From assembly GCA_039583875.1 (NCBI GenBank), contig CM077161.1:65539885-65603884 (forward strand): DNA of 64,000 nt, given 5' to 3'. The notes beneath the pieces were generated by a model that was not told where the DNA came from, did not search any database, and worked only from the letters and a program-made list of their open reading frames with translations. Position numbers and translations under genes: made by a program. The DNA comes from Platanthera guangdongensis. Taxonomy: Eukaryota > Streptophyta > Magnoliopsida > Asparagales > Orchidaceae. Positions 32,784-44,531 of the stretch are shown here, in pieces; within the stretch, counting starts at the first letter, position 1; each line of letters starts with the position of its first letter.

Positions 32784-33545
32784 TCTCCCTACTTGGAATT
32801 TCGCATAGTACTTGTGTAAGCATGATTAAAACTTTTTGAATTAGTCACTTTTTATGATTAGCTAATTTTTATATCTTTGCTTGGGGACAAGTAAAGCTTA
32901 AGCTTGGGGGAATTTGATAGTACGTTTTGCAGTCAACAATATTAGGGTATTTTCGGGTTTTTAAAGCACAAATCATGTCTTTCAAATGCTTATATTGACC
33001 CCCTTTTGTAAATATTATTGTCACCAATGTGTTTTCTGCTTTTTGCAGGTTTTCACGACTTTTAGCCGAATTTTGCTGTTACATGCCCCAAGATCACGCT
33101 CTAACAGGGCATGTACCTAGGGCGTGTAACCCAGAGGAATGAAGCTACCGATCCGAAACTGCATTTCTTGGAAACTCAGTGTACACGCCCTCTGTCACGC
33201 CCATGTCACCCCTACACGAGCATGTTCCAGAGGCATGTCACCAGGTCCTGAGGAATCGCCGCGGCACGTTCTTTTTCCCGCTCCACCGTCACACCGAATG
33301 TGTCACCCCCCCCCCCCGAACACGCCCTGCTATCGTGTGACATATGGGTGTGTAACTCAACTACAACGCCCGTCACCTCTAGCATTCAATTTCAGCCTAA
33401 AAAGGCGCACCGAATGTGTTATACCCCAGGTACACGCCTGACCCGGGCGTGTCAGGGGGCGTGACCCAACCCGAAAAAAATTCTATAAATTGAGCCCTTC
33501 TCCAAGGGTTCAGGAGGCAATGTCCTAGATTCGGCCTGACTTCTT
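32784..33545 (+). mobile_element. Element J: 3' end of a plus-strand Athila/Tat relative (3' UTR tail and LTR start)
   Basis: 32784-32914 is a typical tail: GCTTGGGGACAAG, then AAGCTTAAGCTTGGGGGAATT as polypurine tract. The LTR starts TGATAGTACG at 32915 and matches the start of the element C LTR on minus (40453 leftward: TGATAG, TTAGGGTATTTT, TATTGACCCCCTTTTG). U3 has GTACACGCCC/GGGCGTGT words and TATAAAT at 33484. It is cut at about 33545 by LTR K. The body of J is missing because B abuts it at 32783. Confidence 0.8.
33484..33490 (+). promoter_or_regulatory. TATA box of LTR J
   Basis: TCTATAAATTGAGCCC follows a run of GGGCGTGT half-palindromes. LTR C has ATTTATAAAATT at the same place (39798-39806, minus). 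Confidence 0.6.
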
Positions 33546-34294
33546 CCTTCCTTCTCAGATCTACAGATCTTACACCTCAGAACCCAGTCAAGGTTCTTAC
33601 AACTCAGAGTGAGTCCACACTCCTACAACTCAGGCAATGAAGCCCTACCTCAGTCTTCACCCAGGCCTACAACTCAGAGAATCAAATCTCCTACCTCAGG
33701 CACACAACCCTACTTCAGCCTTCCCAAAGCCTACAAATTAGAGATGTAAATCTCCTACCTCAGGCACCAGCCCTACCTCAGCCTTTATAAATTAGGCTTA
33801 CAACTCAGATCAATAATGATCTTACAGAAAAATGATAAAAATAAGTTGTATCTTCCACCCAAGTTGAGAGAGAATGGGTAGAAAGATTTCTTGATCAGTT
33901 CTTGAAAAATCTAATTACTCAGAAATCAACCTGTCCTTGGCTTTCTTCAAAGCTTCTTGAATCTGAACACAATAAGGTTGAATTTCTTGAAGATGATCTT
34001 CAATCAGCTTCCTTCTTAAAATCCAGAAATCAAGCTGAATTCTTCTTTGCAGATTAGTTCAGGATCTGCTCTAAAGAGACTAGTTGATGATAATCTCTTT
34101 CTTCAATTGAATTGTTGGATCTCTCTCTCTCTCTACAAATTCTTTTGAAGATATGTTGAAATTTTTCACTTAGATCCACACGAAATCTCTGACTGGATTT
34201 CCTTGTGTATGTTGGATCTTCTGTTGCAATTGTGATTTTGTGTACTTCATTTTTTTTCGTTCTTCTTACTTCTTGTTCTATTGATAGAATCTAT

Positions 34295-34303
34295 CTTTAT
34301 ATA
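34295..34303 (-). promoter_or_regulatory. TATA box of LTR K
   Basis: TATATAAAG on minus between the GTCGAC palindrome array and the repeat-rich R-U5. Confidence 0.55.
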
Positions 34304-34559
34304 GACTTTATCCAAGGTTACCGGCTGATCCAGTTGCTAACTAACTTCTGACAGATCTGACAGTTGCAGTAGACCTGTTGGTTATAGCAGTTGTCAAGTC
34401 TTCCAGTCACTTCTTGAAACTTTGTCTCTGTCAGCAAAATGTTGAGTCTGAACTTCACATGTGTCGACATAAGTTGACTAAGTGTCGACACAATCCTTGG
34501 TGGTGTCGACACAGCTCTCATGGTGTCGACACTGCTTCTTGACATAACTTCTATAAGAA

Positions 34560-34995
34560 TGTGTTTACACAAGTACTGTGTGTCGACACATCCACTTCTT
34601 ATCTTGACACAATTGACTTAGAAGAAATTATGGTGTGTGTGTGTGTGTCGACACAAGTCCTGTGTGTCTACACAGTTGATGTCGACTGAACTTTCTGTGT
34701 GTCGACACAAGTCCTGTGTGTCGACACAGTTGATGTCGACTGAGCTTTCTGTGTGTCGACACAAGTTCTGTGTGTCGACACAGTTGATGTCAACTGAGCT
34801 TTCTGTGTGTCGAAACAAGTCCTGTATATCGACACAGTTGATGTCGACTGAGCTTTCTGAGTGTCGACTGAACTTTCTGTGTGTCGACAATTCTTCTCCA
34901 AGTGTCGACACAATTAACTCCAGGCGTCGACACAGCTTTTCCCAATTGTCGACACAAGTCTTCACAAGTGTCGACACAGCTTCTTCTGGTGTCGA
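34560..34995 (-). repeat. TGTCGACA palindrome array in LTR K
   Basis: About 20 GTCGAC cores, many as TGTGTCGACACA, sit in ~54-bp tandem units (34690-34860) plus irregular flanks. Overlapping open frames on both strands are by-products. Confidence 0.85.
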
Positions 34996-35130
34996 CTCAT
35001 GGACTTAGAAACTTTTCCTGCATATTCTTAACCTGCACATATAAACTCAAAACAACATCAAATACACCTTGATGAATATCATTGAGCTATGTTAGGCTTC
35101 TCCAAATCTGGTACACATTTTCAATGTACC

Positions 35131-35700
35131 CAAAACTACGTACTTGTCGAAGATAGCGAGCATACATCGCTGGAATGTAGCTGGCGCATTGCATAATCCA
35201 AACGACATTCTTCGGTAAGCGAAGGTGCCGAAGAGACAAGTAAACATAGTTTTCTCCTAGTCCTTGGGAGAGATGGGGATTTGAAAGTACCCCGAAAGAC
35301 CATCAAGAAAATAGTTAAAGCTATGGCTGGATAATCGTTCTAAAATTTGATCAATGAACGACAAGGGAAAGTGGTCGTTGCGGGTAGCGTCATTTAACTT
35401 ACGATAGTAAATACACATTCGCCACCCCGTTATCATCCGCATCGAGATTATGCCATTATTCTCCTTACTAACTACAGTTATCCCTCCCTTTTTCATCACT
35501 ACCTAGACAGTGTTAACCCACTTACTATCAGAGATAGGATAGATAATTCTTGCATCTAAGAGTTTCATAACCTCGCCCTTTATGACTTCTTTCATATTTG
35601 GATTTATACGGTGCTGAAGTTGGATTGAATTACGTGAATTCTCTTCCATTAGGATTTTGTGGGTACAGAAAAATGGGCTTATGCCCTTGATATCTGCTAT
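35131..35700 (-). pseudogene. Element C reverse transcriptase, N-terminal fragment
   Basis: Minus frame: MKKGGITVVSKENNG, WRMCIYYRKLNDATRNDHFP, LSFIDQILERLSSH, YFLDGLSGYFQIPISPKD, a stop, then FGTFAYRRMSFGLCNAPATF and MLAIFDKYV. It ends before the catalytic FMDD box. Close to element B, but with extra stops. Confidence 0.85.
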
Positions 35701-35821
35701 TTGCCAGACAATAGCTCAGCAATGTTTACGTAACACTAGTAGGAGCTTATCATTTTGCACTTCGGTTATGTAGGCCAAAACTATTACTGGTTTCTTGGAG
35801 TCTTTCTCTAAGAAGGCATAC

Positions 35822-36454
35822 CTAAGATGATCGGGTAGTTCCTTTAATTCCAGGGTGGGGGTTCTTCATATGATGTTTTGGAAATTCTTTTTTTTCAAAA
35901 ACTATGTCTTCGTAGACCTTTACTTTATATGGAAAATTGGAAGGAGCGGAGCTAATGGCCTTGGCCCCTTCTTGCAGAGATTCATTTGGAAGAGTTGAAG
36001 AAAAACAAAAATCAGAAATTTCACTTTTACTTTCAGAAACATAGTAGGAAGATTCTTCACCTAAGGCATCTAAGAAAAAATAGGAGTCGTCATTCTCTAG
36101 GGTATTCTTCATCGAAGGGGTGATAGAGAAAGTCACTTCTTCGTCGCCTACTCGTAGGAAGAGCGTGTCATTGCTTATGTCAATGATAGCTAGAGAGGTG
36201 GCAAGGAAGGATTTTCCAAGGATAAAGGGGACGTCAACGTCTTCTTCGATATCCAAAATGATAAAATCCACCGGGAAGATGAATTTGTCGACTTTAACTA
36301 AGACATCCTCCACGATTCCTAACAGGTACTTCACAGATCTATCAGCAAGCTGGATACTCATGCGTGTGGGGTTGAGGCTACCAATTCGTAACTTCTTGAA
36401 CAATGAGAGGGGCATCAGGTTGATACTCGCACCTAAGTCAGCCAATGCGTCCAT
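35822..36454 (-). pseudogene. Element C protease
   Basis: Clean 210-codon frame with the Athila active-site box LADLGASINLMPLSLFKKL, then SIQLADRSVKYLLGIVEDVL, KVDKFIFPVDFIILDIEEDV, ILGKSFLATSLAIIDI and RVGDEEVTFSI. It then runs into an acidic Ser-rich linker. This is the best-preserved protease in the window. Confidence 0.88.
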
Positions 36455-38322
36455 GACAAAAAGATTACCAAAGACACACGAAATAAAAAACTACCCAAAT
36501 CACTGAACTTCTTCGGTAAACCATTTGTCAAGACCGCAGAGCACTCGACATTTAGCATGATATGCGACAAGTTTTCTAACTTCTTTTTACTAGTCAGGAG
36601 GTCCTTAAGGTACTTAGCGTACTTCAGCATTTGGGATATTGCTTCGTGGAAGTGTAGATTTATGTTGATTTGCTTAAATATTTCTAGGAAGTGGGAGTAT
36701 TGATCATCCAGACATTGCTTGCTAAGTTCGGAAGGGTATAGTCGAGTTGGAATATTTTTAAAGATGGGTGGTGGAATGAGATCTTTTACTTTTAACACGG
36801 AGAGGGGTGATAACTTCTTCTTCAGTAGTGGGTGAAATGATAAAAATTTTCTTGGCGGAGGGTTGATTTTTTAAAATGGGGGAGGTTCTTTGATTTTTTA
36901 AAATGGAGGCAGAGCTTGCCTCAGGCTCTTCACTAACCATACAGGAAACTTGCTTCCCACTCCGAAGAGTTATAGCTTTCGCTTGCTCTCTCTAGTTGCG
37001 CTCAGTGTTTGCAGGAAGAGACCGGCGGGTCGCTCAGAAATAATTTTTGTGAGTTGTCCTACTTGATTTTCTAAACTTTTAACGGTCCCGATTAGGGTTC
37101 TTATAGTAGCATCATTACCAATCATATATTTTGAAAACATTTCCTCCAAACTTGGAGGTTTTGGAAAATTCTGAGGAGGTGGTGGTGCAGAAAAATAATT
37201 TTGTGGTGGCGGGCATATTGCGTTCGAGGGATTACTCCACGAAATGTTCGTGTGGTTACGTAATGCGGGATTATAACTATTCAGAAAAGTGAAACCCGGA
37301 GCAGGAAAATTAGCAGTAGAAAAATTATGAAAAGCATTTCTATGCATATTATTAACAAAATCTAATTGTTCGACAGCAGGAGTTGCAGATTCCCATACCT
37401 GAGGGGCGGAGGCAGCAGTTATCTCTGTTCTCTTTTTGCTTAAAATTTCCACTTGCAGAGCTAGCTGGGAGACGTTGTCCACTTCAAATATACCAGTAGG
37501 CTTGTTTGGGTGGTACCTAGGCATATTCCATTGGTATGTGTTCATGGCCATCTCCTCGAAAAGCTCAAGAGCTGCTTCTAGGGTTTTGTGGTTTAAGGTA
37601 CACCCGGAAGCTGTGTCTATCATTTGCTCTGTGCTTTGATTTATCCCGTTATAAAACGTCTGCACATGCAACCATATAGGAAGCGCGTGATGGTGACATC
37701 ATCTTAAGAGTTCTTTAAATCTTTCCCAGGTTTCATACAAGGTTTCAGAATTTATATGTCCAAAGCAAGAAATATCGTTCCTAAGTTTTGCAGTTTTAGC
37801 TGGCGTAAAATAATTCGCCAGAAATTTTTCGGTTAGCTGATCCCAGGTGGTGATGCAATTTTTTGGTTAAGTGTTCAATCATTACTTAGCCTTAGTTATA
37901 AGGGAGAAAGGGAAGAGTCTTAGCCTAATAGAATCATTTGTAACACCATTGATTTTAAAGGTGTCACAAATCTCAAGAAAGCTTGCTATATGTGGGTTCG
38001 AATCTTCATCTTGAAGTCCGTCAAATTGCACATACTGTTGCTCCATTTGAATTATGCTAGGCTTAAGTTCAAAATTATTATTAGCTATAGCAGGGTGAAC
38101 TATGCTTGATTATGTAGCTTCTAGATTCGGTAGTGCATAATAGGATATAGGCCTATGCACGACTTCCTCTACGTGGGGTTCTTCCATTCTTAAGATAGAA
38201 AATGACTCGGAATCCTCAACCGGTATTTGGAGAGTAGGGCCTTGAAATCGCAATCTTCTCCAAAGAGTACGCTCAATTTCGTGGTCGAAGTCCAAAATAA
38301 CCGACGAATTCACGCGGGTCAT
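36455..38322 (-). pseudogene. gag: Element C gag
   Basis: Starts MTRVNSSVILDFDHEIERTL at 38322, parallel to the B gag. In order: PNLEAT then a stop, NNNFELKPSIIQMEQQYVQF, LEICDTFKINGVTNDSIRLR, ITTWDQLTEKFLANYF, ETLYETWERFKELLR and TFYNGINQSTEQMIDTA. Then EEMAMNTYQWNMPR, VEILSKKRTEITAASAP, a Pro/Phe-rich segment, and MFSKYMIGNDATIRTLIG. The C-terminal portion 36798-36455 (DLIPPPIF, LYPSELSKQCLD) leads to protease. Several stops (37870-37720) disable it. Confidence 0.87.
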
Positions 38323-38652
38323 GCACTAGAAGAAGAGAAGATGAAGAAAGAGAAATAAATAAACTAGAAAAGAGTGAATAAATTTTTTTTGAAATAGATT
38401 TTTTTATGTTTTAACTCCAGAACTTCCCAAGGGCTACCTGTTGAAGGGTTCGCAAGGTACTAGACATGATAGTGGCATTTATAGCCACATTGCCCTTTTC
38501 GAGAGATTTAGGTGGTGTAGAAAAATTGTGATGTTGATTTCCATTAAGAGCGGTAATATTTTTTTTAATTTTTATTTTTTTTAGAGAAGGAGGGTAAGAA
38601 AGAGATGTGATAAAAGTAATAGGTTCGTGCTTTCAAATTACCAACAAAAGTT
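38323..38652 (-). other. Element C leader
   Basis: 330 bp between primer site and gag, with no coding sense. It has a run of AT-rich sequence at 38550-38580. Confidence 0.5.
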
Positions 38653-38672
38653 GTTCCCTAGCAACGACGCCA
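38653..38672 (-). other. Primer binding site of element C (Asp-tRNA type)
   Basis: Minus-strand TGGCGTCGTTGCTAGGGAAC, nine bases after the LTR end. One C-to-T-type change within the GCCGGGGA core. Confidence 0.8.
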
Positions 38673-38681
38673 AAAACTTGG

Positions 38682-40453
38682 TGTCTACTAATCACGAAGA
38701 GAATAAAAATCGAACTAGCAATCCAACGAGGCAAGTATACCTATCGAAATGCAGCTAGGGGACACAAGTGTCGTATTAAAATCATGGAACCGTTGAGCAA
38801 TCTTATTCACATGAAAACTATTATCTTATCGAAGATTTTTTTAAGGGTTTAAAAGAAAGCTGAATGCGATTGAGAAAAGAAATGTTACGCTAAAAAGAGA
38901 ATTGCTTGTGGTTAAAAAAAGAACTACTAAAAACGATTACATCGAGGGGTTGAAATGATGATAAAGAAAAGCACTCGATCAAGAATCACCTCAGCTAAAG
39001 TTGGTTAAAAAATGCGATACGAAACCCTAACTTAATAAGGTAAAAGACCTTGACCGTGGAGGTTCCATAAGCATTAAACCTCTTCTCTCGAAGCCGAGCC
39101 CACCTGAGTTTAGGAAGGTCCGACCGAACTCTCGTCCAAATCGGAGTTCTAAAGCTCGCTTTACGCTGTGAACCCCTCTATTGGATTTCACTCCAATCCA
39201 AGGGATTTAATGTCTGCCTCTCTCGAGGGGTGCGTGAAACTCTCTTTACTCTTGAGTGTTCACCTCAAACTACGAGTGTCTTGGCTAGCTAAGAATGAGA
39301 ACAAATACGGAAATTATATATCGATGATATAACTCAAAACATGATTTTTTCAAGAGTAAATAAAGGTCTAGACCCTAAAAAGAAAAAATAAAATTAAAGC
39401 ATCATAACCTAATCAACTCGAACCTTGGATCATCAAGATCGAGTACAAGGAGGATTAGTTAATCATGGAGAAATGGGGGAAGAGAGATGAGTAGGAGTGC
39501 ATTAAGAAACCAAAGAAAAGGGCACACTTTATATTAATACTGAAAGAGAGCTGCAACTTGAAAATAGAAGATTACAGGTGCAATGAAATAAAGAACTAGG
39601 CTAGAATTAACATTAAGCTACTAAGCAATTACAATAACTAAGACAAACAGAGTAAACTAAGCTAGATTAGAAAGCCTAAAATGAGAAAGGGGGAGAGGAG
39701 AAGCATGAAAAATTACAAGAAAACTACAAGTAAACAAAAGGGCAGCACCTCCCCTCTCACTCCAAAACAGGTTTGGACTCAAGGGGGAGAGTCGGAATTT
39801 ATAAAATTTCTTGCGGATTTGTCATGATCCCCTGTCATGCCTGGGTAGGATGTGTCAGGGGGCGTGACATGTACGGGAAAAACTACAGGAGTTGAATTCT
39901 GACGGAACTGTTGATTTGATTTGTACGTCGGTGGACACGCCCAAGGTCACGCTCGTGTAGGGGTGCGTGACAGTCACGCCAAGCTTTAATCGTCTGTTAG
40001 AAATCCATCAAATACCATAAATCGTGGAACATGCCCTGGGTCATGCCCGTGTAGAGGGGGCGTGACAGTACTGTTGACATGGAGCGACGGAAATGACTTA
40101 AATGCCGCCGTAGGTTTCGGGAAGAGGACAACACGCCCCGTGACAAACCCGGTGACACGTTCATGGAGGGCGTGTTAGGGAGGGAGTGTCGGGGGGTTTT
40201 CTCGGGATTTGTGTCCTGAGCAGCAAGCATTCTCAGGATCGGGTTACACGCCCTATAACACGCCCAGGGAGGGCGTGTAAGGGGGGCGTGTAAGGTCATT
40301 TTTTCAAAATCTGAGAAAACCTGCAAAAATAAAAGAAAACATTAGTGGCAACAAAATATACAAAAGGGGGTCAATATAAAACTATACAAACATGATTTGT
40401 ACATAAAAAACCTAAAAATACCCTAATAGTTTAAACTACAAAACGAACTATCA
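38682..40453 (-). repeat. 5' LTR of element C
   Basis: Minus start TGATAGTTCG at 40453, end ...GATTAGTAGACA at 38682. The U3 (39830-40310) has ACACGCCC / GGGCGTGT words. The TATA-like ATTTATAAAATT is at 39798-39806. A structured U5 segment (39060-39300) is similar in layout to 29960-30260 of the B LTR (TCTCGAGGG..., CGTGAAACTC). Confidence 0.85.
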
Positions 40454-40949
40454 GCGACATTATGCCCCTTGTGGTTACAAAAGCTGTAGGTAAATTCTCC
40501 CTTGGGTGTACTCTGAATGGTAAGCGCTTGAGGTTGCTTCTGAGCGCCCAATATTTTGAAATACTTCTCGACAGGGTGGCCAAGACGACCACAAAAACTG
40601 CATACTTCTCTACCTCTTTTTTTGAAGTAGGGTAAAATGCCCAAGAGCTTTCATTATCCTTAGCCGTTTTTTTTCTTTCCTCAGCAGCAAGCCATTATTC
40701 TTGGTACTGTCGATAGCCTTGACCCACAATGCAGCCTCCACCGCTTCCGTAAAACTTTCGGATCGGTAAGCACTGGCTAACTACTAGATGTCACTTTGAA
40801 GACCACTCAAAAAATACATAACTCTGCCTTCCTCAGTAGCTACTAAATCTGGGGCAAACATGCTCAACTTGCTGAACTCAATCTCATCCTCACCAACCGT
40901 GAGTTGACTGTACTTCAGATGCAGAAAATTGTTCTCAACTTATCTTTCT
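40454..40949 (-). pseudogene. gag: Element E gag, C-terminal half
   Basis: Minus frames: NNFLHLKYSQLTVGEDEIEF, SKLSMFAPDLVATEEGRVMY and FLSGLQSDI, then a double stop. ASAYRSESFTEAVEAALWVK, a frame change, and the knuckle CSFCGRLGHPVEKYF (last Cys is Tyr) follow, then a second knuckle-like CNHKGHNVA truncated by element C. This continues the gag interrupted at 44532. Confidence 0.82.
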
Positions 40950-43716
40950 TGTAAGACCCACCTCCCGGAACATAACACACAACCGAGGGGAGTCTTATGC
41001 CCAGAACACTCTCCTTGCGATAACGCCAACACACAGATTGACCGATACTACAAGATGTCTTTCTTGTCGGCTAACACAAATATCATCCATGCCAACCCAA
41101 TATGAAGAAAAGTACAGCAGTCAAAATCCGCACAAGTATAAATTCCAAACGCAGTACAATAAAAATAAGAGGCTACAATGACTTCTATAATATCAGAGTA
41201 CACAAAAATTGACCAAAGGGCTAAAATATCTGTCTCTCCAAAAACACACATCCATAACTGTTGACAGCGATGACAACGTCGTATCAGGCCATGTCACCCA
41301 GGCCTAGCTACCCTCCTGCAAAACTTGCAGCTGCTGCTCTATCTACTGGGTTTCCTCCTAAAATGGAATACGTAGCAACCGTTAGTCATAAATACTAAGT
41401 GGCTATCACATTCGCTCACCCCGACTTCTCTTAGGCACCGGGCAGTAGAAGGAACAGGGGTACAATATATATATATAAGCAGCAGTACAAGCAGGTGGAG
41501 AAACTATATCATATCATGAGTAGTAATAGTTGCAATGTATATAATTATATCAACAATCTATTCTAGCAATTCTACTGAAATCATATCAATCCATTAATCA
41601 TATAAATCTACAACATGAAAGTAACTTAACTTATAAAAATGCCCATACGGATTTATAAGTTAAGGTTTGGCTTAACAGAAAACTAGCTCATCATATAAGA
41701 GTGCCCATACAAACATATATGATAAGGATCTTATTAGGTGCAATGTAATGTTATGAATGCAATATGTTGACTCTCCCATGCTCACACACACGCACACTGC
41801 TATGTCGACATAGAAGTTTAGTTCCCATTTTTCGAGAAGTGAGCCAACCTCTCAGGCATCATCCGTCATGGCCAGATGGTGACTATGAAACTTGCTTTCC
41901 ACTACTAGAAAGGCATCCACACTACCAAGATAAGGCCTTCGTATGCCTCAATGCTAAGAACATAACAACAGAACACCTGCGTACAACGACTCAGAGGGGT
42001 CTCGGGTAGATGTACACCAAGAACACAGACCAAACTAGCCTATAATCGTGGCACGGAAGGACCCTATTGGAGCATATCACCAAAGGACCAAGCCCAACCG
42101 TCCACTTGGTATTGAAGGAGCCCCAGGAATGAGCACCGACGATTAAGCCCAAATTCCCAAAGTATATCTGTCAACTCCCATCGGAGTGCTACTGGAGATC
42201 CCGTAGTCCTGCCACACTATCCTTAACCCAGGATTATGACAACATGTGTCAACTCACACTGCATGCAAATTCATATGGCCTTGCCATCAAACATCCAAGG
42301 GCTCTAATTGAGTCTCTTTTCATCATTACCAATCCAGAGTTCAGCAGCACTCAAGGGCTCCACACTGAGTCCCTTACCATCGTTACCAATATGGGGCAGT
42401 CAAATACTAATGCACTTACACCCTTTCACATTTCCGTGCTCCCAAGCCCTCAAGGCTTCAACATCAACACAGGTGACAAGGCACCTTGAACAACATACCA
42501 ATCCCGCACTGCTACCTGTAGGGATACACACTCTAAGCAGAGGACTATACAAATTATCCCATCCAACACTTGAGACCACGATTCAACAATTTTTCTTGGC
42601 TATGAGATTTAACCCATCTGATTCCTTCCATATAATCAAGCATTCACAAACAACTATGCTTTCATATATTTATCACAACAATATATTAACTCTCCACATA
42701 TCCATCAAGCATGATAGCATAAGTATAGATTACACATTCAATTATCGGGCACCACACCCTTTTTCAAAACTTATATCATTCATCAGATTACAATCTTGCG
42801 TATCCTTACCGAATTTCAGAAGTATCAATTTGTACAACCAAATCTTATCAAACCATTTGTTCACTAATTTCACCAAACCATTTATTTTTTAAATTCCTCC
42901 AAACCATTTGTTTATCTCGGCTACATATAACTAGGCACATCCAAACCTCAACATTTTCTTGCTACATTTATTCTACCTTGTCCAAACCCGGTTATACACT
43001 AACCCTAAAGCATCTTGCACATAAGTTGTTACCATGCATCAAATTCGGCTAGACATTCCCGGAGCTACAACGATCCTATGAAAATGTCTAACCATCTATT
43101 GGAAAGGTATTTCCGATGAATACAACGTTTATGTTCAGCCCAAGACCTAGATCTGGACCTATAACACCCGAAAATAGCCTCGAAGTTCGATGCACGAAGA
43201 AAATAAATTTCAGCATGCATCTTAAAGCAAAACGAACGACATCGATTCATATTCTTCCTATATCTATTTGTTCAAAACTACACACAACTCTTCCTCCTCC
43301 GCTATTCACCCTCAATAGACCATTCCTCTTCACAAAACCAAGTCCATCAGCTTCACACAAAGAGAGCAGAGGTTGAAGACAACAATACCTAGGACAAAGT
43401 CCTAGCATGGTATCTTCCTAGGAGATCTTCATCTCGCACAAGTCCAACTCTTTGGAGTCGTCATCTCTCCTACATTATAAGTAAAGATCTAACACCAAGG
43501 GAGAGTGTAGGAAGCTCTCCTTGTTTACAACCATGGATCTCTTCACTCTCCTCAGCGGCATCATTCTTCCTCGTTAGTATCGTTCTTTTCGAAAGGAAGT
43601 TCGGCCTCCAAAAAATCCGACTCCGGCGACTTATTCTCTCTCTATTTCTGTCAGATTCAGCACGAAGATCGTCTCAGCAACAAATGTAACTGATGACTAG
43701 GGTTTCTCATTTCTTC

Positions 43717-43726
43717 CTTTTTATAA
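43717..43726 (-). promoter_or_regulatory. TATA box of LTR L
   Basis: TTATAAAAAG on minus between the TCGACGAAT-rich U3 and the leader. Confidence 0.6.
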
Positions 43727-43889
43727 TATCTCATTAGGGTTAAGTCATGTTGTCATGTGTCGCCTCCTCATTGGACCACCCATTATTACTTAAATTAAGT
43801 CCTTTTGAAAAGACCGGTCCCAGGAAGCTATCAACACTCATCCCGAAATTCGGTTCAGCCCATATGTACAAGACAACGAATTCCGCCCG

Positions 43890-44440
43890 GGCTACAAAAC
43901 CGTCTAAGGTAAACTCGTCGAGTATCCCTATTCATACATGACGAATCGTCGGAATTACTGTTGTTATATCGACGGATCGGCTCAACATTATTCGGCGAAT
44001 TCTTCTCAACCCTTCAGATCGAAAATCTTCCAAGTCCAATTCATCTTATATACTCGACGAATCAGTTAACCCTCCAAATAGTCTCGACGAATTATTTAAG
44101 TCACAATCGACTAATTCGTCAGATATCCTCGACGATATCCGACGAATTTCACTTAACATAATTTTCCAAAGTTTATCCCGCCGAATTCTTCCAAGTCAGT
44201 TGTCATGCCCGTCGAGTGTTATGTGATGATATTCGATGAATAGCACTGGTCTCAACGAAAGTACCCAAGTCATACTCGATGAATTGTCCTTAGCTGAAAT
44301 TTCCAAGTCAATCTCTCTTCACGCGTCGATTGTGTCGAGTCTTATGTGATGATATTCGGGGAATAGTACTGGCCTCAACGAAAGTACGCAAGTCATACTT
44401 GACGAATTTGTCGGATTTCCGTGACGATATTTGACGAATT
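43890..44440 (-). repeat. TCGACGAATT palindrome-rich array in LTR L U3
   Basis: Repeated CTCGACGAATTNNT and GACGAATTCGTC-like words, plus a ~125-bp duplicated block (GTCGAGTNTTATGTGATGATATTCGATGAATAG-type, at 44211 and 44332, of which the first 15 bases are identical). CpG-rich relative to the surrounding R-U5. Confidence 0.7.
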
Positions 44441-44531
44441 TTACTTGTCAAATCCGGTGCACCCCGACCCTGAGTCAAATATCGTGACTCAAAACGCGTG
44501 CAAGGGGTCCAGCCTGAAATGAAACGTTACA

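Larger units (their letters stand above)
33546..35130 (-). repeat. LTR K: Sirevirus-type copia LTR, solo
   Basis: Read on minus: likely start TGATATTCATCAAGG at 35081 (outer limit about 35130), then a U3 with some dozen TGTGTCGACACA palindromes (34560-34990) and TATATAAAG at 34295-34303. The R-U5 has a repeated CTGAGTTGTAAG / CTGAGGTAGG unit (33570-33845). LTR H shows similar CTGAGGTGTAAG words near 59365. No internal sequence or second LTR is present. The edges are approximate. Confidence 0.7.
35131..40453 (-). mobile_element. Element C: Athila-type element, 3' half deleted
   Basis: 5' LTR 38682-40453, primer site 38653-38672, gag, protease, and the first part of reverse transcriptase to 35131, all on minus. 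RNase H, integrase and 3' LTR are absent. The element starts abruptly next to LTR K. It lies inside the E gag: at 40453/40454 the second, knuckle-like segment CNHKGHNVA is cut by TGATAG. Confidence 0.88.
40950..44531 (-). repeat. LTR L: 3.6-kb solo LTR of the A family inside E gag
   Basis: Minus start TGTAACGTTT at 44531, with ACCCCTTGCACGCGTTTTGA matching the A-family start. End ...GTGGGTCTTACA at 40950, matching the A 5' LTR end. It carries a TATA box at 43717-43726 and the leader with the CTGAC/GAGACG segment (43380-43680). Gag of E flows through both sides, so this is a solo LTR left by recombination between the two LTRs. Flanks CCGCT and TTTCT do not show a clear target duplication. Confidence 0.85.

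Noticed and set aside
34618..35008. Frames of 119 and 123 codons on opposite strands with SVDINCVDT / CVSTQLMSTE repeats
   Set aside because: They are direct products of the TGTCGACA array in LTR K.
32915..40453. J and C LTRs as the two ends of one element
   Set aside because: Both belong to related families but point in opposite directions, so they cannot be the LTR pair of a single insertion.
42244..42892. 194-codon and 81-codon plus-strand frames
   Set aside because: They lie in R-U5 of solo LTR L, antisense to its transcription. No domain or homologous frame is seen in other copies.
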